DNA of 64,000 nucleotides from Bactericera cockerelli (GCA_024516035.1 CM044962.1:8617095-8681094), one strand, 5' to 3'; shown: positions 39,605 through 50,375, numbered from the stretch's first letter. Notes: generated from the sequence alone by a model not told the origin. Program-made: numbers and translations.

Positions 39605-39888
39605 CAAAATAATAAATGTGTTTCTTTGTATTATTATATCACAATTTTTAGTGGGTAGCGCAGAATTATAGGACTTTTCCATATCTATTAATATCTTATT
39701 TTTGCCTATAATTTCACCACTGGTCGCTGCTTACATTAAATCAGCTGCTCATTTTTCCTCACGAGGTATGAGTGGACCTAGAACACCCAGAAACAGAACA
39801 GAAAAAATCCTGTCCCGCTGGGGATCGAACCCAGGTCACCGTGCGTGCAATGCCTAGCGCGCTAACTCACTTGGCCATGGTGACTTCT
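39605..39888 (-). mobile_element. SINE family C, full length
   Basis: Minus orientation. The head agtcaccatggccaagtgag is at the right end, B box gggttcgatccccagc, then cctcacgaggtat reversed, and the complete tail including cagaattataggactttt. Confidence 0.85.
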
Positions 39889-40934
39889 ACTTATCCACAA
39901 AATCGAACTACATCATTAAGAAGAGAGAGATAATGTGTAATCTCTTTCTTCTTAAGGATCTTATTTTTAGTCTTTGAAAAATAGAAAAATCAGACCAAAT
40001 TTCCAAGACCGGAAACTCGGTCCGTCATGCTTGAACAAAAATCTAGGAAAAGAAAAAAAAAAGAAGACTTTCTAATTTCTCAAGAGCATCCAATTTTCCA
40101 TGGCCTGACGGAAATCGACGGAAATTTTCTAACGACAGTATACAATAATAATTTCCCAGCTCTAATTTCGAATGATTTCCCAACAGCCTGACGAAACCGA
40201 CTCCGCTGTTTCCCACAGGAAAAGCGTCGGACCTACTCTTGTGGAAAACTCCGAAATCAGCATGACCGAAACCAATTTCCACCCACTGACGCGTCACAGG
40301 AAATTTTCCGTTGCTTCTCATTGGATGAAAAAAAAAAAAAAACAACCATTTAACCGTTTTTTCTAGTTCCATTCTGCTTCTATCTTCTTCTTGTTTTTAT
40401 TGTTTTATGTTTGATCAGTGTCGAAGCATGTGATCTGTTTCAATCAATAATTTTATTGGAACAGATTCAATAACTATTCCCGTGATGCTTGCCCAAACAG
40501 GGCTGTATAAAATTAACGTGGGTTGGCAACTTTCCAGCGAATAAAACCCCTGATTAAAAAAAAAAAAACTTTAGTCCTACGGCATGAAATATAAAATGCC
40601 TCTCTCTCTAAGTCCCTGATACTCTCTAGAATCTCTAGATTATCAGGGAGTCAAGAGTCAGGGACTAAACTACATTTTCTGTGGTCCGGTGCAAAAGCGA
40701 AAAACTCCGGTTCTTCTGCGTAAAATATTACGGTGCCTTTTTTATGAGAATTTTTTTAACGTAAACTTTATCGCCTCTCCCTAAACTTCAGGTCTGAATA
40801 TTACTATTATTATTACTCTTTTACGTCACCCGACAAAAGCTGTTCAACAGCCAGTTTAAGGAGAGTTTGCCAGCGCCACCAAAGGGCAAAAGGCTAGCCC
40901 TTTGGTGTATATTCATTATTCAGGAGGCGACTTA
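39889..40934. other. Intergenic DNA with small inverted repeats
   Basis: An agtccctga ... tcagggact inverted pair lies near 40611-40662. Partial inverted similarity (gcatccaattttcc / ggaaatttt...attggatg) spans about 40087-40326. No gene is recognised. Confidence 0.4.
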
Positions 40935-41312
40935 TGGTGGCCCAGTGGTGGGACGCACTAAGTTGGACGCATGGTGACCTGGGTTTCAATATCAGCGCAG
41001 TCGAATTTTTTTGGCTCTACACGTTGGATATTCGGTGTCAACTTATACAATGAAAGCCTTGCCTCGGGTTTAGAGTAGGATTGATAGGTAAAATACAATG
41101 AAGGCCATGCCTTTGAGGAAAAAAATACTACAATTACCTACCTGATCATCAGGGCAGGTACTAGCGCACCGAATTCATATATGACCTTATCGTGAGGAAA
41201 ACTGAGAAGCTTTTCTGGGCAAATGATATACAAAGGATATGAAAAAAAAAAAAAAAACAGAAAAGTTTCTATAATTCTAACAGCTAAAAAATTGTGATAA
41301 AATAACACTTTA
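40935..41312 (+). mobile_element. Diverged SINE family C copy
   Basis: The head ggtggcccagtggtgggacg and gcatggtgacctgggtttca is followed by ttttttggctctacacgttg. The later part has cttatcgtgaggaaaactga and the attgtgataaaataacac tail. The middle is expanded relative to other copies. Confidence 0.6.
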
Positions 41313-41732
41313 TTTTTCTCATCTTACACCTGGGGGATTCGCTCCCGCTGCCCCATAGATCTATTCCTGCTGCTTAGTACCATTACTCGTTACAGTGGAA
41401 GTGTGGAATACTATAAACTTCATTTATCTATCTCTGTGGATGCGTCTTGGATTCAGTTGATTAACTCTCGATTCAGAAATAGATGGTCGTGCTCAGGAAA
41501 CCAAAAATCCTCCATAAAAAAAAAACAAAACAAGAACCTGTGAAGACTGTTAGTCAACCAGAAAGAACAGTGTCTTCACAGATATTTTTCATTTCTTCTT
41601 GAATTGGATTCTTTTCTTATCTTCATTCCTGATGATGGCATCAGCATGGGTTTTGGAGATAAAGATCATGCGTGTGACCCCTAACTTTTCAAATTTAAAC
41701 GCTTAGATATACTACTTAGTACTTAGGTATAG
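41313..41732. other. Unannotated intergenic DNA
   Basis: No gene or repeat recognised. Confidence 0.4.
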
Positions 41733-41932
41733 TCTGTTCCGGTAGCTCAGTGGTAAAGGCGGCACTCTGTGATCCATAGATTCCAGAGGTCGCGGTCTCG
41801 AAACCCAGCCGGGACATGACGAGTTATCTTCCCAATTGGGATTATTACCACATAATAATAAGTCTTGAGCTTATTGCTGGAATAATAGTCCTAATCGGGC
41901 AGTAAAATAAGGCGATATTATTATTATTTCTT
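41733..41932 (+). mobile_element. SINE family A, full length
   Basis: The head ccggtagctcagtggtaaag is clear, the B box is slightly altered (ggtctcgaaacccag), then catgacgagttatcttccca and the tail gcagtaaaataaggcgatat with (att)n. Confidence 0.88.
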
Positions 41933-42339
41933 GTACACCGATTTTTATGAAATGTTGTGTGTAAATGCATAGGTAATACTTTCATGTGGTTGTGCTGACT
42001 AATAAAATATTATTTAGCAGTCATATTTAAATTAAAAAAAGGAAAACTAGTGCAAAAAGGTGTAAAAATAGGTCTTCAATTTGACCGCACTGAATTTTTT
42101 GTGGTATTGAAAATGCAGTAAATTCACAATTCTGACATTAAAACAAATTTGAAGAATATCGGTTGAGAACATTTGGAATTACAAGATCCAGCAAAAAAGC
42201 TCAGATAATGATGGAAAGTCGATAAATTTTCATCGCCGAGTATATTTTGTTATACAATGTGAATCATTCACGCCGAGTAGGTATACATATTTTGTATCTA
42301 TAATAAAATTGGTAGATTATTATTATTTTTGTAAAGTAA
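41933..42339. other. Unannotated intergenic DNA
   Basis: No gene or repeat recognised. Confidence 0.4.
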
Positions 42340-42589
42340 TGACCGGTTCTACAGATCTTGAAAAACACCTAAATAATTCGAAATCGGGGATTGGGAACGT
42401 TAACTATTCAAAGGATTCGTCAAATTAGCGCTAGTGTAGTAAATCGAGGGTATTGCTCGCCAAACCGAGGTGCAAAAAACCTCGATTTACTGCTCGAGCG
42501 CTAATTTGACGAATCCTTTTGGAACTAACTTTCCCAATCCCCGGTTTCGTGATTTTTAGGTATTTTTTCAAGATCAGTAGATCAGGTCA
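42340..42589. mobile_element. 250-bp fold-back MITE
   Basis: The two arms of about 110 bp are inverted copies. The left has tgaccggttctacagatctt, aggattcgtcaaattagcgc; the right has gcgctaatttgacgaatcct ... aagatcagtagatcaggtca. The short spacer is at about 42455-42470. No ORF. Confidence 0.8.
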
Positions 42590-43069
42590 TAAAAGTGAAA
42601 AACAGAATCGTGTAATAGACTCCAACTGAACTGTTGTGAAATATGGCCTACACAGAATATTATTTAGTATTTTAGTAGACAGAAGCATGACATACATCAT
42701 ATACATGGACTCCAGATATTACCGATAACAATGAATATCGAAACCGTATGAGTCTGCCATCTTTGTCAAGGTCTCAGCCAGTCCAGACATAATTTGACTA
42801 TATGACTGAAAATAGAGCGAGATAGGTATTTTACAAACAGTAATTTTTCTATGATAGGGTATTTAAAATAAAAAAATATAGGTAAATATTCTATCTTGTA
42901 GATATGTATGTAATTTCCGGGGTTCTTTTCTACAAGAAATTCCTATGTGCTGGCTGGGTCCTTTCATTTAGAACAATAGCGCCCTTTTTGTCTCAAATTT
43001 CGATTGCGAAATGTTGTCAAGCAATTTCGGACGATGGGATTCGATCTCATTTGATTGTTGATTCTAAAT
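42590..43069. other. Unannotated intergenic DNA
   Basis: No gene or repeat recognised. The open frame 42904-43155 runs into the MITE at 43070 and has no known motif. Confidence 0.35.
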
Positions 43070-43215
43070 TTAGGGCGGACCGCGGAATCAATAGACGTTT
43101 ATGTTATACCTCTGTGGCGCTAAGTCACGCATTGCGTAGATACTGTGTAAGATAGGGAAAACCGACGGTTAGCAATGAATTGAGTTATAGAATTTGTCTA
43201 TTGATTTTGCCTTTA
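43070..43215. mobile_element. MITE family J copy 1
   Basis: The ends tttagggcgga...aatcaatagac and gtctattgattttgccttta are inverted. The interior acctctgtggcgctaagtca, atagggaaaaccgacggtta matches the copy at 44835-44967. Confidence 0.7.
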
Positions 43216-43605
43216 GAGCATGAAACGTTTCGAAACAAAACGTTGCGCTCATGAAACCTGCTTAAGACACCCTTCTCAAATGAGCTATGATTTTTCTCAC
43301 AAAATCAACTTTAAAATTCTGGCAACATCAGTATTCGTCTTCTTGCAAGAAACAGTTCAAGCTTGGTCCATGATGTTTTCACACGAGAGTCTCGTTCCAA
43401 GCAGCCCTATTTTGAGCCAAACATTTAAAGAGTTCGCCGTCAGTATTTCCAACACACACTACTATACCACATTTCAAAATTTACCAGTTAAATTAAATAA
43501 AATTCAGGTTCAAGTTCCAGGTGATGTAACTAAAAACTAACTCAAAGGAAACTAATAAAACAAAACAAGAAGGGAAGACAGTCAATTCGCGGGAAAGCGC
43601 CCAAA

Positions 43606-44223
43606 ATGGCACCTCTCTTCAATCTGTTCCCGCGGACCAAATCCGCCGAGCAGCTAATACCTCCCAAAGTGGAAACCGTGTCACAAGACACGTACGATGA
43701 CGACTACGATCTGTCTCTGGACGACTCCGAAAATCGGTCGCTGCGATTCCTACCGCGGGATAATTTGAAAACCAACCTTGCCTGCATAATATTCGCCTGC
43801 CTGAGCCACTACCTGTATGGGATCTTTTTCAACGCGTACGAAAGCGTGAATTCCCGCTATGGTTATCCGAACATAGGATCCATGTGTTTCGTCCTAGCGA
43901 CGGCCCTGATTCTCGTCCGTTTCGATTTGTCTCTAAAGAGTCTGCCGATCGAATCCCGCTCGTGGCGATATTCCGTATACAAAGTCCTAGCAGTGACTTT
44001 TCTAACGCATCTCATTTTAGCGGGCATCTGGCAACAGTTGGTCAATCTGACGTGGGAGGTTTTCTTCGCAACGAAAGATCTGATCGATCAGGTCAATATG
44101 TCGAGAGGCGGAGGTGTTCTGGGCCTGCTGAGCGAACTTATGACGTCGAGGACGGTCAACATGCTGACTCACATGGAGGGGATTGGGATCCTGCTGTTTG
44201 TGCTCAGTAGCTCGGCTGACTGA
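43606..44223 (+). CDS. Unrecognised four-helix membrane protein
   Basis: A single-exon frame of 205 residues with an ATG in strong animal context (cccaaaATGG). Base composition is much more GC-rich than its surroundings, which supports real coding. The N-terminal ~50 residues are hydrophilic with an acidic patch (DDDYDLSLDD, about 31-40). Hydrophobic segments lie at about 57-79, 90-107, 127-150 and 190-202, so it is probably a multi-pass membrane protein with a cytosolic N-terminus. There is no motif or family I know. A possible AATAAA lies at 44655-44660. It could be one exon of a longer gene, though no donor consensus interrupts the frame. Confidence 0.6.
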   Translation: MAPLFNLFPRTKSAEQLIPPKVETVSQDTYDDDYDLSLDDSENRSLRFLPRDNLKTNLACIIFACLSHYLYGIFFNAYESVNSRYGYPNIGSMCFVLATALILVRFDLSLKSLPIESRSWRYSVYKVLAVTFLTHLILAGIWQQLVNLTWEVFFATKDLIDQVNMSRGGGVLGLLSELMTSRTVNMLTHMEGIGILLFVLSSSAD

Positions 44224-44834
44224 GGAATATTTTTTAGAACATTATTGCTGACTTTTTAGAAGACATTCGGTGCTGCTTTTAGGATATTTTGAAAATGAGA
44301 ACAGTGAGACAGAATACAATTGAAGAAAAAGTTCTGTCTTCCAAAGAATACGCAAGTAAAATTGTAATAGAGAGTATTTCAATAAATGCGAAAAAATTCC
44401 TCACAAAGAAATTTTCAATACTTTGGTTTTCTTTCGGGAATTTTTGGGGGGGAGGTCTCTTGATCATTGTTTACATCTGCATAGTAATAAATATAGTCCT
44501 TAGCGATCGAGTTGTGCAATTGTACATGGCCAAATGGGAGGTTCCCAATGGATCTATTTTGCAGACCACCTTTCAACCTCGTATGTCTTACAACCATATT
44601 TGTAAGTCGTGTGAGATCCACACGACAATAGGAGATTATGATGACTCCAAAAAAAATAAAACTATGCATATTTGGAGTAGTACCTAGGTATAACACCTCG
44701 TTTTTACTTACCTAATACCCACTTCCCAATACTCGTAATCTGGAGATCGCTAGTTCGAGCTCCAAGCAAGCTGAATTTAGGTGATTAACACGACTGTCTC
44801 TTGAAAATAAGGTAGGATGTGCCACATGACATTA
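44224..44834. other. Probable 3' flank of the membrane-protein gene
   Basis: AT-rich, with a candidate polyadenylation signal at 44655-44660. The overlapping open frames (44289-44696) have no known motif. Confidence 0.4.
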
Positions 44835-44967
44835 AGGGCGGAAATAATAGGCTTTTTTGTAATACCTCTGTGAAGCTAAGTCACGGATTGCGTACTGTGT
44901 AAAATAGGGAAAACCCACGCTTAGATATGACTTGTGATATAGAATTTGTCTATTAATTCCGCCCTTG
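44835..44967. mobile_element. MITE family J copy 2
   Basis: Terminal inverted repeats aagggcggaa / ttccgccctt with extended partial complementarity (aataatag / ctattaatt). The interior is shared with 43070-43215. Confidence 0.75.
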
Positions 44968-45128
44968 TACCTAGAATATTTTTATCTATCGTGGTTTTGT
45001 GGTTGTGTGAATGACAAGAGCTATCAGTTTATGTTTGAGTAAGTGACGATGGCACGTGGAATATATTAATTCTTGTTCTGTCACTGAATTTAAGGAACGT
45101 CCAGCAAATAGAAAAGAATAGAAATTAC

Positions 45129-45192
45129 CTTGTTTATACTGCCGAGGTGAGACTAAAAAGTCCCTTTATTTCAGCAGTCTAAACAAGGTCTT
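45129..45192. repeat. 64-bp hairpin related to the SINE A tail
   Basis: accttgtttatactgc is matched by gcagtctaaacaaggt with one mismatch. The interior agactaaaaagtccctttat resembles the family A tail. A second copy lies at about 48229-48292. Confidence 0.6.
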
Positions 45193-45249
45193 ATTTATTT
45201 TCAAATTGAAACAGCCATTTTGTACATACATTTAATATTCTTAAGATTA

Positions 45250-46169
45250 CGAGGTTTGGCTATTAAGTTCGTAGATTCTTCCCATAAAACGATGTGTGTT
45301 TAACTTACCTAACTTTAGTAGTTATCCCCTTCAATGTACTTCCCTCCTCTATCACTATAACGTTCTAAGCAAATTTTTCATTGATCGACACAGTGGTGGA
45401 GGTCATTTTGTGTGAGGCCTTCCAAGAATTTTGCCGGTTTTTTCTTAACGGCATATACGCTGTCAAATCTGGTACCTTTCAGGGCAGATTTGATTTTTGG
45501 GAATAAGTAAAAGTCCCACGGGGCCAGGTCGGGTGAGTAAGGAGGGTGTTCCAACACTGGGATGTTTTACTTGACCAGAAACGTCTTCAAGGAGAAGGCA
45601 CTGTGGGCTGGCGCATGGCACCATTTTTGCGCAAACTTTTGTCAGGTTGAAATTTTCGTGCAAAATTTGTCTCACACATTCTTTATCAATTTTAAGTGTA
45701 TCAGCCATTAGTTTAAGAGGTAACCTACTGTCAGAACCAATCATAACACAAATTTTTTCAATGTTTTTGTCAATTTTTGAGGTTTGGGGGCGACCAGGAC
45801 GTGGATCGTCCTCAACATCTTCCTGACCATCTTGAAACCGTTTAAACCACTTACAAAGCGTTGATCTTTTCAGACATGACTCCTGGTACACTGTCTTTAA
45901 CAAAGAAAAAGTTTCACCTGCAAGTTTTACGTAAAATTCAATAATCACTCGTTGCTCAACGTTTGTATCAATCAGAATTCCGGCAAAATTAAAAAAGGTG
46001 TCTTGCGCGTCGGGCTATCACAACAAAACTAATTACAGTACAGGCATGTGTCAGCTATGAATCACAAAACACAAGACTTGAAGCTGTCTAAATATGTTTA
46101 TCATATCTTCCTAGCATGGACAGCTTTTGTGTAGCGGCTCGCGTCTACGAACTTAATAGCCAAACCTCG
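45250..46169 (-). mobile_element. Mariner-family transposon, internally deleted
   Basis: Perfect 25-bp terminal inverted repeats (cgaggtttggctattaagtt-cgtag and complement) are flanked by TA at 45248-45249 and 46170-46171, the Tc1/mariner target. Total length is 920 bp against about 1.3 kb for intact mariners. The transposase remnant is at 45360-45995. Confidence 0.92.
45360..45995 (-). pseudogene. Mariner transposase remnant
   Basis: The N-terminal DNA-binding region is readable (VEQRVIIEFYVKLAGETFSL, CKWFKRFQDG, DDPRPGRPQTS), with its helix-turn-helix pair. After KVCAKMVP the frame is broken and the middle of the catalytic domain is deleted. The C-terminal region resumes in other frames, in the part that normally holds the last catalytic aspartate (SPDLAP-type motif). 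It cannot encode an active enzyme. The inverted repeats could still be moved by a transposase supplied elsewhere. Confidence 0.85.
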
Positions 46170-46184
46170 TATATACATAAAAAA

Positions 46185-46395
46185 AAACCTTGCAATAACG
46201 TTCTTCGGTACTTGTATGGGTGACCATTCAAATTCGAACGCTCGTGATGACCCTTGGCTATTCCTGGCCCCACTAAGGCTAGGTGGGGTTAATTTGAGTA
46301 CATGGTTTGTGAGTATCCAGCGAATGGAGGGTAATACCCCCCTCACGACGATGACCACATTCAGTTGAAAGTGACGTAAAAAAAATCTCGATACC
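46185..46395 (+). mobile_element. 5S-like modular SINE, 5'-truncated
   Basis: ttcttcggtacttgtatggg, tgaccattcaaattcgaacg matches the 3' part of 5S rRNA (GTACTTGGATGGGTGACC). Then comes the central domain ctaaggctaggtggggttaa, tatccagcgaatggagggta. It has the same joint as the copy at 35365. Confidence 0.7.
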
Positions 46396-46526
46396 ATCCA
46401 GTACACGTCATTATGTACAACGGCTTCTGTGCTCAGCTAATGATTCACTGTCTTGATTCATGAATCTTGCTTGATTCAGTGTTACTAAACGATAATTATG
46501 TCTGATACCCAAATCTTCTGCTCTTT

Positions 46527-46625
46527 GAAAAGACGAAGAGAGAGAGAGAGAGGGAGAGAGAGAGAAAGAAAAAAAGGAGAGAGATAGAGAAAATGAGAAA
46601 TATAGTGAGAGGAAAAGAGAGAGAT
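46527..46625. repeat. (GA)n-rich microsatellite
   Basis: Imperfect GA/GAAA runs. Confidence 0.9.
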
Positions 46626-46804
46626 AGATCTTAGATTCTAAGATCTAAGAAATCACCGAAGTGAGAAGAAGCTGAAAAATAAGAAAAAAAAAGAGGAAGA
46701 AAGCAAGAAAATATAAAGCTGTAGTGAAAACAATTTTACGGTTGTTTTATTTGTTCAAAAGGGCATCGAACCCTAGAGTAGGTAGTTGGAAGATCGCCTC
46801 CCGT

Positions 46805-47050
46805 CACAAGCAATTGTTTTTTATATTGGCTACCTACTATAGATAGGTTGGTGTTCCATTACAAGAAATAGTACATATTGGCTGCCTACTGTTGCTGTCC
46901 CATCTCAAAATACATATAGTTCATATTGGTTGCCTAGTCAGCCTATTGGACGCTGTCCCATTACAAGAAATGGTTATATTGGCTGACTTGTAGTTGCTGA
47001 TGAGACATTAGAAAAAAATATTACCTACATATTGGCTGCTGTCTCATTTC
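46805..47050. repeat. Degenerate ~60-bp tandem repeat (4-5 units)
   Basis: atattggctgcctactgttg, ctgtcccatt-acaagaaat recurs at roughly 60-bp steps with many changes. Confidence 0.65.
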
Positions 47051-47104
47051 AAACCACCGACCTCTGGGTTACAAGTCCGCTAATGTAACAATCGAGCTTC
47101 TGAG
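47050..47104 (-). mobile_element. SINE family B head fragment
   Basis: In minus sense the ctcagaagctcgattgttac and cttgtaacccagaggtcggt segments of the family B head. Confidence 0.6.
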
Positions 47105-47373
47105 AACGGGTATTTTATTATTATTTGTTATTTTTCTAGAATTTATAGCCTCTCTCATCCATTGAACTGGACATGTCAACAATTAGGTACAATGATCGAA
47201 GCGAAGGAGCGATATCTCGAGAACCTGGAATCAATGGAGAACATCGATATTTATTATTCTAGATCTCAAACTATTCAGACAGGCAAAGAACACGGGAAAA
47301 TGAGTTAAACCGTATAGGATACCCCGTAAATCGCGAGACCATCTTTTCTTTTCTTCCCTCAGATTTTTAGGGT

Positions 47374-47656
47374 GGTATGCAGAGTCCTCGCTGTAGGGAT
47401 GCCTGGTTTGTCCCTTCAGCTGATTTTGTTATGCAGAGACGTGTGTTCCAAGCGCCTGTGCACATGCGCATTCAGATGTCTCTTGAAAGAAGAGATTTTT
47501 GAACTCTTTTATTTGTATGTGTTTTGTATTATCAATAACCATGCGAGAAATGAGGAGGTAAAAAATTACTGTCAAGGTCGAAGTATTCCCTATAGCAACC
47601 TCGGGACCACCCTACAGTGAACCCTAAGGGATAAAAAAAAAACGTCTCTGCATACT
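47374..47656. mobile_element. MITE family F, complete
   Basis: Begins ggtatgcagagtcctcgctg and ends gtctctgcatac. The interior has gggatgcctggtttgtccct, ctgtgcacatgcgcattcag and ctcgggaccaccctacagtg. No transposase. Confidence 0.8.
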
Positions 47657-47659
47657 AGC

Positions 47660-47985
47660 CTTAGCTAATAGCTTAGTGCTGAAGTTTGCCATGCGAAACT
47701 TCCCGATTTTGAAACACAGAAGTGTAAAGAAACATATTTGAAATTTGGTTACAGTTGACACCTTCCGTTGCCCTTGTGATGACCCAGGACCTAAATGGGA
47801 AATACTGTGTCACTTCTCGCAAGATTAGCTCAGTGATAAGATACTCACTTGACATACGGCAGGTCCCAGGTTCGAACGCCAGTGCTGTAAAAACATTGTA
47901 TTCAAAATTTGTTTAGTTTTTTTTGAAGGACACCATGAGGTGTTGACCCAGTACCTAAATGGGAGGTATTGTGACACTTGGTTTA
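47660..47985 (+). mobile_element. Two adjacent partial SINE E copies
   Basis: 47660-47820 and 47821-47985 each start with a tRNA-like head (agcttagtgctgaagtttgc; attagctcagtgataagata) and contain ggttac/acctaaatgggaaatact. Both stop at the same body position, which suggests a tandem duplication. Confidence 0.7.
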
Positions 47986-48228
47986 GTGTGAAACTTTAGC
48001 TTTAATATAGGGTAGTTTAGTTAGGTATGCAGATATATATTATTCATGTCAATAAAGGTGCATAAGCTTTCAAGACAAGACAAGCCCATCAGAGAGGCGT
48101 CTTCCTGCGGGATGGACAAGCTATCCACAAAATTGTTGGGTTAAAACATAAACACTTCATTCGGTCAGTTTATTATTATTGAACTCAACGAGGATCTCTT
48201 TTTTTTAAATTTAGGTTTAGAATAGAAT

Positions 48229-48292
48229 AGCTTGTTTATACTGCCGAGGAAAGACTAAAAAGTCCCTTTATTCCAACAGTCAAACAGGTCTT
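48229..48292. repeat. Second copy of the 64-bp hairpin
   Basis: gcttgtttatactgccgagg ... cccctttattccaacagtc-aaacaggtc type sequence matches 45129-45192. Confidence 0.55.
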
Positions 48293-48321
48293 ATATATTT
48301 CATAGGATAAATAAGATAATA

Positions 48322-48525
48322 ATAATAACATCGCCTTATTTATACTGCCCGATTAAGACTACTAAAGTCCCATTATTCCAGCAGTAAGCCAAAGACATAA
48401 TATTTGGTGAAAATCCCAAAATGGGAGGATAACTTGTCATGTCCCGTTTGGGTTTCGAACCCACGACCTCTGGAATCTCTGGATTCACAGAGTGTCGCCT
48501 TTACCACTGAGCTACCGGGACAGAC
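48322..48525 (-). mobile_element. SINE family A, full length
   Basis: Minus orientation. The tRNA-like head gtcccggtagctcagtggta is at the right end, B box gggtttcgaaccca, then the standard body and tail. Confidence 0.88.
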
Positions 48526-48853
48526 TATTAGGTTTAACGTCTCTTTTAACTGCATCGTCATATGACGACGGCCATCGAGGGTCGATCACAGTTTAACAAA
48601 CACCCTATACAAAGAGCTATTTTTCTTCGATTTTTTTCTTCTCCATTTTATTTCATTCTGTTTGACGGCAATTTCACGGCTGTTCCGGTTGCTACATTTA
48701 CAGAAAAGCGTTGTGAAAAGAAAATACATCCTCACTGTGTGAACAAGAAATCAACAGAAACCCATCCCAGAGTGATCTGGTTGGGAAATCAATTTGAACT
48801 CATTTCTACCGGGTGGACTAGCACGGATTTCATTCATTTATTTGAACAATATA
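48526..48853. other. Unrecognised open stretch cut by a transposon
   Basis: A frame opens at ATG 48562 and stays open for about 95 codons up to the insertion of the next element at 48854. I see no known motif. It may be chance or an interrupted exon. Confidence 0.25.
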
Positions 48854-48939
48854 CATGCGCGGATATAGGGGGGGGCACGGGGGGCACGTGCTCCCCCAGA
48901 TTTTTTCGGTAAGCGATGTTTCTCAAATTTCATTATACC

Positions 48940-49440
48940 TAATCCCGTAAAAAAAAAAGATCTCAATAAGTTAGGGGGGCACGGGCCCCAAAATAATTCC
49001 CAATTCTAAGACTAATCCCGTAAAAAAAAAGATCTCAATAAGTTAGGGGGGCACGGGCCCCAAAATAATTCCCAATTCTAAGACTAATCCCGTAAAAAAA
49101 AAAGATTTCAATAAGTTAGGGGGGCACGGGCCCCAAAATAATTCCCAATTCTAAGACTAATCCCGTAAAAAAAAATCTCAATAAGTTAGGGGGGCACGGG
49201 CCCCAAAATAATTCCCAATTCTAAGACTAATCCCGTAAAAAAAAATCTCAATAAGTTAGGGGGGCACGGGCCCCAAAATAATTCCCAATTCTAAGACTAA
49301 TCCCGTAAAAAAAATCTCAATAAGTTAGGGGGGCACGGGCCCCAAAATAATTCCCAATTCTAAGACTAATCCCGTAAAAAAAAAGATCTCAATAAGTTAG
49401 GGGGGCACGGGCCCCAAAATAATTCCCAATTCCAAGACCA
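48940..49440. repeat. ~70-bp tandem array (7 units) inside the DNA transposon
   Basis: The unit taatcccgtaaaaaaaaaga, tctcaataagttaggggggc, acgggccccaaaataattcc is almost invariant apart from the length of its A run. It contains the palindrome gggccc. Confidence 0.95.
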
Positions 49441-49549
49441 GTAAGAAATAACTAAATAATAAAGCTGTCAAATCCACTGATTGTCCGAGAAACCTGAAAT
49501 TTTACCTATAGGTCCTTTTGGATCAGAGAATATATCTCTAGGGTTCAGC

Positions 49550-49955
49550 TAAACGGGGTAAGGACAAAAAATGGATGGGTGACACAAAAAAATCACATTT
49601 TTCGACCGAAATGACATTTTTTTTTTCTCAAAATTTGTCATCAGGGCGCCACGGCGCGCGGCGGTGGCGTATCAACTCAAAACGAGAAAGTTTTAAACAA
49701 GGATTCAAGTTTTCATTTGAGATATCAATCACGAAATTCTGATGAGCCGTTCTTGAGCTACGTTGAGTAAGGACATAAAATGGATAGGTAAACAAAAAGT
49801 ATTTACGTTTTTTGACCTGAATGACATTTTTTCTCGAAATAAGTCGTGACGAACTATCAACTCAAAGCGAGAAAGTTTTTGCAAGGGTTGGAGTCTTCAT
49901 TTGACATATTGATCGCAAAATTCTGATGAGCCATTCTTGAGCTCCAGTAAGGACA
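49550..49955. repeat. Two ~190-bp direct repeats inside the DNA transposon
   Basis: gtaaggacaaaaaatggatg ... aactcaaaacgagaaagttt ... attctgatgagccgttcttg-agct at about 49557 is repeated from about 49768. A third start lies at 49947. Confidence 0.8.
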
Positions 49956-49991
49956 AGAAATGGATGAGTGACACGAAAAATATTGACATTT

Positions 49992-50042
49992 GTGTGTGTG
50001 TGTGTGTGTGTGTCTGTGTGCGCGCGTGCGTGCGTGCGTGTG
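49992..50042. repeat. (GT)n microsatellite
   Basis: A run of about 50 bp of gt with a gcgt-rich end. Confidence 0.95.
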
Positions 50043-50277
50043 TGATAGGCTTGCGAAGCGGCGGGTGCAACCCGCTAGTTAGGTATATTGTGCGATTGTG
50101 CCCCCCCAGTACAAGAGGGCTATATCCGCGCATGACAATATACGGGCATATTTACTCTGTACTAACTAATTTTACAATTCATTTCCCTAACTAATCGCAA
50201 TAAAAAGCAAAATATAAAACTATGTAACATAAGACTATCTACTTATCTATATAATAATAAATTTTTCATTCATTGAG

Positions 50278-50375
50278 TAGCATCATCGTGTTCGATGGTC
50301 GCCAAACTTGACATTTCCGTCAAGTTTATACAAGAAGGCTAATAATTAGATAACAAGGGCCCGCAGAACCCGGTT
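50278..50375. repeat. Dispersed repeat also found at 50793-50905
   Basis: agcatcatcgtgttcgatgg ... acaagaaggctaataatta-gataacaagggcccgcagaacc is matched by gtgtcatcgtgaacgatggt ... aaggaggctaataattgac-aagggcccccagaacc. Unknown family. Confidence 0.6.

Larger units (their letters stand above)
48854..50134. mobile_element. 1.28-kb non-autonomous DNA transposon with 8-bp duplications
   Basis: Terminal inverted repeats catgcgcggatatag / ctatatccgcgcatg (15 bp, perfect) are flanked by acaatata on both sides (48846-48853 and 50135-50142). An 8-bp duplication fits hAT, P or Merlin-type elements; the terminal sequence does not settle which. It has no transposase. The interior holds a 7-copy array, two ~190-bp direct repeats and a (GT)n tract. 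Confidence 0.9.

Noticed and set aside
40043..40372. 109-codon minus-strand frame
   Set aside because: Begins and ends in poly-Phe from A/T runs and spans partial inverted repeats; probably MITE-like DNA.
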